Part shown: positions 59,808 through 64,000 of the stretch, piece by piece
How positions within the stretch are numbered: position 1 is the stretch's first letter
Layout of the letters: each line of letters opens with the position of its first letter
Assembly (NCBI RefSeq): GCF_001423945.1
Contig: NZ_LMPU01000009.1
Coordinates: 416 to 64,415, forward strand
DNA: 64,000 nt
DNA from: Pedobacter sp. Leaf194
GTDB lineage: Bacteria > Bacteroidota > Bacteroidia > Sphingobacteriales > Sphingobacteriaceae
Direction: 5' to 3'
Program-made: the position numbers and the translations under genes
Notes under the pieces: generated by a model
What the model saw: only the letters and a program-made list of their open reading frames with translations
What the model was told of the DNA's origin: nothing
Database searches by the model: none

Positions 59808-60884
59808 ATGAAATTAAAAGCAAAATTTCCCTGCGCAGCAGCGGGTCCGTTTTATTCTGAACTACGAAAAAGAGTAGGCAATCATTTAAAAGAAAACAAG
59901 ATTTCGCCTAATGCAAATTTAAGCATGTGGGTAAAAACAGCTGTTTTTCTTGTAGCCTACCTTTCCCTTTATCTTATTATTCTTTTAACACCCCTCAGTT
60001 TAATCTGGCTCGTTGTTTTAACTATTTTATTGGGCATGACCGCAGCTTTTGTCGGCTTTAACGTATGTCACGATGCAATACATGGTTCTTTTTCTAAATC
60101 GAAAAAGGTTAATAGATCGTTGAGCTTTATTTTCAATTTCCTCGGTGCAAACCCATACGTTTGGAATATCACGCATAACGTGGTCCACCACACTTACACC
60201 AACATCGCGGGGCACGATGAAGACATAGAGGTTGCTCCAGGCTTAATTAGAATATCCGAATCGGATGAGTTGAAAGGATTTCACCGCTATCAACAATGGT
60301 ATGCTTTCCCACTTTACGGTATCGCATCCTTATCTTGGGTACTTAGAAAAGATTACAAAAAGTTTTTTCAAGCTTCAGTTGGGGCACACGTTAGCAAGCA
60401 CCCGACCGTGGAGTATTTCAATCTTTTCTTTTATAAAGCACTTTACTACTTTGTGTTTGTGGCGTTGCCTATTTTGGTTACCGACCTTACCTGGATTCAG
60501 GTTATTATCGGCTTCATAATTTTACATCTTGCGCAGGGCTTCACAATGGGGCTTGTTTTTCAACTCGCTCACGTAGTGGAAGGTACCGACTTCCCTATAC
60601 CAGACGTAAATGGAAATATGCAGGAAGCATGGGCCGAGCATCAAATGAGTACCACTGCTAATTTTGCGACAGATTGCAAGTTCGCCGCATTTTTTCTTGG
60701 AGGATTAAACAGGCAAATTGAACACCATCTTTTTCCTAAAATCTGCCATATTCATTATGGCTGGATTTCAAAAATTGTTAAAACGACTGCATTAGAATAT
60801 GGAATTGCTTATAATGAAAACAGAACGTTCTCACTGGCATTACGTTCGCATTTCCATATGCTTAAAAAGATGGGCAGAAGTTAG
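59808..60884 (+). CDS. Membrane fatty acid desaturase (acyl-lipid/linoleoyl-CoA type)
   Basis: 358 residues. The three histidine boxes of the di-iron site are clear: HDAIHGS (His88, His92), HNVVHHTY (His123, 127, 128) and QIEHHLFP (303-310), where Gln replaces the first His as in front-end desaturases. Membrane helices surround them (about 43-60, 62-82, 215-230, 232-250). It introduces a double bond into a phospholipid or CoA-bound acyl chain using O2. Such enzymes aid cold adaptation. It stands alone, with no electron donor domain fused. Confidence 0.92.
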   Translation: MKLKAKFPCAAAGPFYSELRKRVGNHLKENKISPNANLSMWVKTAVFLVAYLSLYLIILLTPLSLIWLVVLTILLGMTAAFVGFNVCHDAIHGSFSKSKKVNRSLSFIFNFLGANPYVWNITHNVVHHTYTNIAGHDEDIEVAPGLIRISESDELKGFHRYQQWYAFPLYGIASLSWVLRKDYKKFFQASVGAHVSKHPTVEYFNLFFYKALYYFVFVALPILVTDLTWIQVIIGFIILHLAQGFTMGLVFQLAHVVEGTDFPIPDVNGNMQEAWAEHQMSTTANFATDCKFAAFFLGGLNRQIEHHLFPKICHIHYGWISKIVKTTALEYGIAYNENRTFSLALRSHFHMLKKMGRS

Positions 60885-61017
60885 TCTCTAAAACACGAGA
60901 ACTACTCACACGTATTTTATCATAATAATCATACAATGATGTAATAAGTTATCATTATTGAAAAAAAACATAGATTACTTTAGAAAAAGGTAAAATTTTC
61001 ACGAAAACACGCAGTTA

Positions 61018-61049
61018 TTTGCATCACTGACTGATTAATGGTATATTTA
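61018..61049 (+). promoter_or_regulatory. Predicted Bacteroidota-type promoter
   Basis: TTTG at 61018-61021, a 20-nt spacer and TATATTTA at 61042-61049. Both elements and the spacing fit the consensus. The start point would be near 61055, 26 nt before the small membrane protein ATG at 61081. Confidence 0.55.
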
Positions 61050-61080
61050 CGGTATACAGAAACCACTAAATCAGTAAGTT

Positions 61081-61248
61081 ATGAAGAATTTTTTCTATCT
61101 CTTCCTGACGGTTTTGATTTCTACAGTTATAATACTTATAGGTTCAGATTATTATGAACCTGAATTAATTTACAGCACTGTAATTTTAGTTTGGGTATTT
61201 TATTTGTGGTACCAATCTTACGCCGTTAAAAGAAAATACAGCGACTAA
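61081..61248 (+). CDS. Small membrane protein (55 residues)
   Basis: ATG 61081 to TAA 61248. Two predicted transmembrane helices: FFYLFLTVLISTVIILIG and IYSTVILVWVFYLWYQSY, joined by a short acidic loop SDYYEPEL. The tail is basic (AVKRKYSD), as in small inner-membrane proteins with both ends in the cytosol. A close promoter match lies upstream, which supports expression. It may be a partner of another membrane protein, but nothing points to which. No homologue is claimed. Confidence 0.6.
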   Translation: MKNFFYLFLTVLISTVIILIGSDYYEPELIYSTVILVWVFYLWYQSYAVKRKYSD

Positions 61249-61320
61249 TTCTTCTTTCCCAAAAGAAGACAACTTATCCTTTCCTATTATTAAATGTACA
61301 AATAACGATTATTTAAATCT

Positions 61321-61328
61321 TATATTTG
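61321..61328 (+). promoter_or_regulatory. -7 promoter element of the HAD phosphatase gene
   Basis: TATATTTG matches TAnnTTTG exactly, 26 nt before the ATG at 61355. No TTTG is at the usual upstream distance, so the match is partial. Confidence 0.4.
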
Positions 61329-61354
61329 GGTTTACCGTTATTTAGCTTTTTTTT

Positions 61355-62128
61355 ATGAAACAGGGACTTTTAATTGACATGGATGGGGTAATTTATAGTG
61401 GGGAGGAATTAATTTTCGGGGCAGATAAATTCATCAATAATCTTTTAAAAAACGATATTCCTTTTGCGTTTATGACGAATAACAGTCAGCGGACAAGCCT
61501 GGAAGTTCGGCGAAAGTTAAAGAGTTTAGGTATAAAAGTTGAAGACAAGCACGTTTACACGAGCGCTATGGCTACCGGGAAATTTCTGAGCGACCAGAGT
61601 CCGGGTGGCACGGCTTACGTATTAGGAGAAGGCGGCTTGCTTAGTAGCCTGCACGAAAACGGAATAACACTTGTAAACACCGACCCCGAGTTTGTAGTGC
61701 TTGGCGAAGGCCGAAATTTCACACTGGAAATGGTTCAACGTGCGGTAGATATGATTTTAGCAGGTGCAAAATTTATCACAACCAACCGCGACCCTTCCCC
61801 TAAAAAACCGGGATGGAACAATCTCGGCATTGCCGCCACGACGGCGATGATTGAAGAGGCGACCGGTAGAAGAGCATTTGTAACTGGAAAACCAAGCCCG
61901 GTGATGATGCGCTCTGCCCGCAAGTTTTTAGGTTTGGAAACATCTGAAACCACTGTAATTGGCGATACCATGGAAACTGATATTCAGGGTGGCGTGCAAA
62001 TGGGATACAAAACTATTTTAGTGCTCTCCGGCATCTCGACAAAGGACAGACTGAGCCATTACGCATTTAAGCCCGATTTAATTGCAAGCTCAGTAGATGA
62101 AATTGAATTTCCATTAAGCTGGTGGTAA
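61355..62128 (+). CDS. HAD-IIA phosphatase (NagD-like)
   Basis: 257 residues. Motif I is DMDGVIY at residues 8-14 with nucleophile Asp8 and acid Asp10. FMTNNSQRT is motif II. Lys178 in VTGKPSP is motif III, and GDTMETD at about 203 is motif IV. The alpha/beta cap lies between (about 80-175). Members dephosphorylate nucleotides, sugar phosphates or pyridoxal phosphate. The gene is solitary, so substrate remains open. Confidence 0.92.
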   Translation: MKQGLLIDMDGVIYSGEELIFGADKFINNLLKNDIPFAFMTNNSQRTSLEVRRKLKSLGIKVEDKHVYTSAMATGKFLSDQSPGGTAYVLGEGGLLSSLHENGITLVNTDPEFVVLGEGRNFTLEMVQRAVDMILAGAKFITTNRDPSPKKPGWNNLGIAATTAMIEEATGRRAFVTGKPSPVMMRSARKFLGLETSETTVIGDTMETDIQGGVQMGYKTILVLSGISTKDRLSHYAFKPDLIASSVDEIEFPLSWW

Positions 62129-62144
62129 AGAAGATACTAACATT

Positions 62145-62177
62145 TTTAGTATCATTTCAAAAATCATTGTATTTTTG
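62145..62177 (+). promoter_or_regulatory. Predicted promoter of the helicase gene
   Basis: TTTA at 62145-62148, 21 nt, then TATTTTTG at 62170-62177 (exact TAnnTTTG). Start of transcription near 62184 rules out the upstream in-frame TTG at 62175 and favours TTG at 62223. An 8-bp inverted repeat (62133-62140 with 62146-62153) overlaps the -33 region. Confidence 0.45.
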
Positions 62178-62222
62178 GCGGGTAATCCACTAAAAGGTTT
62201 ATCCTATTCTAAAAAATACAAA

Positions 62223-64000
62223 TTGGCCCACGAACATCAGCTCATTCTCGATTTCTTAAAATCTACCAACCAATCAATTTTTCTTACCGGGAAAGCTGGA
62301 ACTGGTAAAACAACATTACTCAAACACATAAAAGAAACAACAACAAAAAACTACGCCGTGGTTGCGCCAACAGCTGTGGCCGCGATAAATGCGGGCGGCG
62401 TAACGCTACACTCTTTTTTTCAGATTCCATTTGGCCCAATTATCCCGAACAATTCTGCAGAGCCGATAAAATATGCTTCAGAAAAAATAAAATTGCTTAA
62501 ATGCCTTGAATTATTAATTATCGATGAGATTAGTATGGTTAGGGCCGATGTGCTGGATTTTATTGATATGGCACTAAGAAATGTCAAATCATCGCAACTG
62601 CCTTTTGGTGGCGTACAAGTATTGATGATTGGCGATTTATATCAACTATCTCCAGTTGCACACGATGCCTGGCATATTTTAAAAGCCCATTACACCAGTC
62701 CTTACTTCTTCGATAGTCATGTTATCCAGGCAAACAGGCTTACAACATTTCAGCTCGATAAAGTCTACAGACAATCGGACCCGACTTTTCTCGAAATTTT
62801 AAACGGAATCAGAGAAAATAATCTCCCTGAAAACTTATTAAAGGAGCTGAACAAGCGCTATGAAGTAAGTTTGGAACATATTAAAACCGAGGAATACATT
62901 ACGCTAACTACTCATAATAAGTTGGTTACAGGGATTAATCAGCAATATTTAGAGAAGCTGGATGCCGAACTCCATCAGTTTAGCGCTAAAATTACTGGCG
63001 AATTTCCGAAAGATGCTTACCCGGTGGATGAAGTTCTGGAGTTAAAAGTTGGCGCCAGAGTTATGTTTGTTAAGAATGATTCGTCTGGGAAAAAACTTTA
63101 CTACAATGGCAAATCAGCGCTAATTACCGAGATAACAACCGATGGCATTAAGGTGAAATTTAACGATGAAAATAGCCCGCTAAATGTTGAACGTGAAGAA
63201 TGGCAAAACATTAAATACAACTTAAACCCCGCCGACAATAAAATTCAGGAGGTAAATACTGGTTCTTTTTCACAATATCCTTTTAAGCTGGCCTGGGCAA
63301 TAACTGTTCATAAAAGCCAGGGTTTAACTTTCGATAAGGCGATTGTTGATGTTAGCTCGTCATTTACGCATGGGCAGGCTTACGTAGCATTGAGCCGTTG
63401 CCGAAGTTTGGAAGGCTTGATTTTAAAATCGCCCATCATCCTAAATAATGTAATTACTGATGAGCGGGTAATTAAATTTACCAGAGCGGCCGTTATTTCC
63501 AAGCCAGATGCATTAGCACTGGAAAACGCGATAAAGAATTATGAGTGGACTTTGATTCATGATTTGCTTGATTTTACTGCAATCGAGAAAAACTGGTTGG
63601 CGTTAAAAAAATCAAGCTTTGGAAACAACCCAGGGAATGCTGCTTTTCAAGAAATCATTCGCAGTTTGGAATCAGTGATCGAAGGTGAAATAATTAATGT
63701 TGCCGGGAAATTTATTAAAAAAGAGTTTGCTAACCTGTCAAAACTGAGAGCGGTAAAAGATGAAGCTGAATTTATGGGGAGATTAATCAAGGCTTCAAAC
63801 TATTTTATTCCGAGGCTGGAACTGACATTGACAGAGGCAGATAAATTTAATGAGCTTAATATTTATATTGATGAAAAGGCGGAAAAAATACTAAGCAGAA
63901 TTAGTGTTTTGATAAATGATTTATCCCTGAAATTAACTTTATTTAAGTTGCGATGGGAAGATTTTGACACCTCTGAATTTACAAAAGCCTACCATAAAGC
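62223..64000 (+). CDS. PIF1/RecD-like SF1B helicase (partial, runs off the window)
   Basis: About 592 codons are visible from TTG 62223; no ATG occurs in frame near the start, and the frame continues past 64000. Motif I is FLTGKAGTGKTTLL, motif II (Walker B) LLIIDEISMV, motif III GDLYQLSPV. Further on are AITVHKSQGLTFDKA (motif V) and AYVALSRCRSL (motif VI). This PIF1-type set unwinds DNA 5' to 3' with ATP, at replication blocks or G-quadruplexes. After motif VI the frame continues with a helical region of unclear fold. Whether a carboxyl HRDC or other domain follows cannot be seen. Confidence 0.88.
   Translation, partial: MAHEHQLILDFLKSTNQSIFLTGKAGTGKTTLLKHIKETTTKNYAVVAPTAVAAINAGGVTLHSFFQIPFGPIIPNNSAEPIKYASEKIKLLKCLELLIIDEISMVRADVLDFIDMALRNVKSSQLPFGGVQVLMIGDLYQLSPVAHDAWHILKAHYTSPYFFDSHVIQANRLTTFQLDKVYRQSDPTFLEILNGIRENNLPENLLKELNKRYEVSLEHIKTEEYITLTTHNKLVTGINQQYLEKLDAELHQFSAKITGEFPKDAYPVDEVLELKVGARVMFVKNDSSGKKLYYNGKSALITEITTDGIKVKFNDENSPLNVEREEWQNIKYNLNPADNKIQEVNTGSFSQYPFKLAWAITVHKSQGLTFDKAIVDVSSSFTHGQAYVALSRCRSLEGLILKSPIILNNVITDERVIKFTRAAVISKPDALALENAIKNYEWTLIHDLLDFTAIEKNWLALKKSSFGNNPGNAAFQEIIRSLESVIEGEIINVAGKFIKKEFANLSKLRAVKDEAEFMGRLIKASNYFIPRLELTLTEADKFNELNIYIDEKAEKILSRISVLINDLSLKLTLFKLRWEDFDTSEFTKAYHK

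Overview
The window is chromosomal DNA from a member of the Bacteroidota, most likely Sphingobacteriaceae (Pedobacter-like). The base composition looks AT-rich. Shine-Dalgarno sequences are weak or absent, and several promoters fit the Bacteroidota pattern TTTG - about 20 nt - TAnnTTTG. The gene content is also typical: an Oar-type TonB receptor, a TonB-plug/MG2 protein, many small lipoproteins, PAS-rich sensor kinases, single-domain response regulators and a GH13/GlgX pair. No rRNA, tRNA, CRISPR array, prophage or intact insertion sequence was seen.

Layout. 1-4.2 kb: a 178-bp tandem duplication, an SRAP protein, two unknown exported proteins and an acyltransferase. 4.3-12.8 kb: TonB receptor plus exported esterase, GDPD, GNAT, pentapeptide protein, and a divergent HxlR regulator/NmrA-like reductase pair. 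13.2-14.4 kb: a PAS + dimerisation-domain protein lacking the kinase ATPase domain, followed by a lone receiver. 14.9-30.4 kb: accessory genes including an MG2/plug protein, an AraC regulator with a TetX-like monooxygenase, a serine hydrolase, a small exported protein with a sorting-signal-like tail, a MESH1-like HD hydrolase, a metallopeptidase, a phytase-like lipoprotein and a GT2. 30.9-40.2 kb: a second serine hydrolase, an oxidoreductase, a DASH-type photolyase/cryptochrome, a GT14 and a large PAS histidine kinase. 40.5-49.3 kb: a cluster with a stress/reserve flavour (GH13 lipoprotein, GlgX, cyanophycinase, DUF421 protein, two lone receivers) interspersed with very small hydrophilic proteins.

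49.5-54.2 kb carries a three-subunit molybdenum hydroxylase of the PaoABC type followed by a MOSC protein. The most interesting locus is 54.3-59.6 kb. ApbE (FAD:protein FMN transferase) converges on an operon of a periplasmic ankyrin protein, a DUF2271 protein with a TGAS flavinylation-like motif, and a PepSY-membrane/flavodoxin/FNR fusion. I read this as an inner-membrane electron relay from cytosolic NAD(P)H to a covalently flavinylated periplasmic protein, possibly iron-controlled, because an imperfect palindrome overlaps the operon promoter. The window ends with a fatty acid desaturase, a 55-residue membrane protein, a NagD-like HAD phosphatase and the first about 590 codons of a PIF1/RecD-like helicase.

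A family of dispersed intergenic repeats (near 372, 2452, 13000 and 14560, possibly 22700) with a GC-rich palindromic head links several of the gene-poor gaps.
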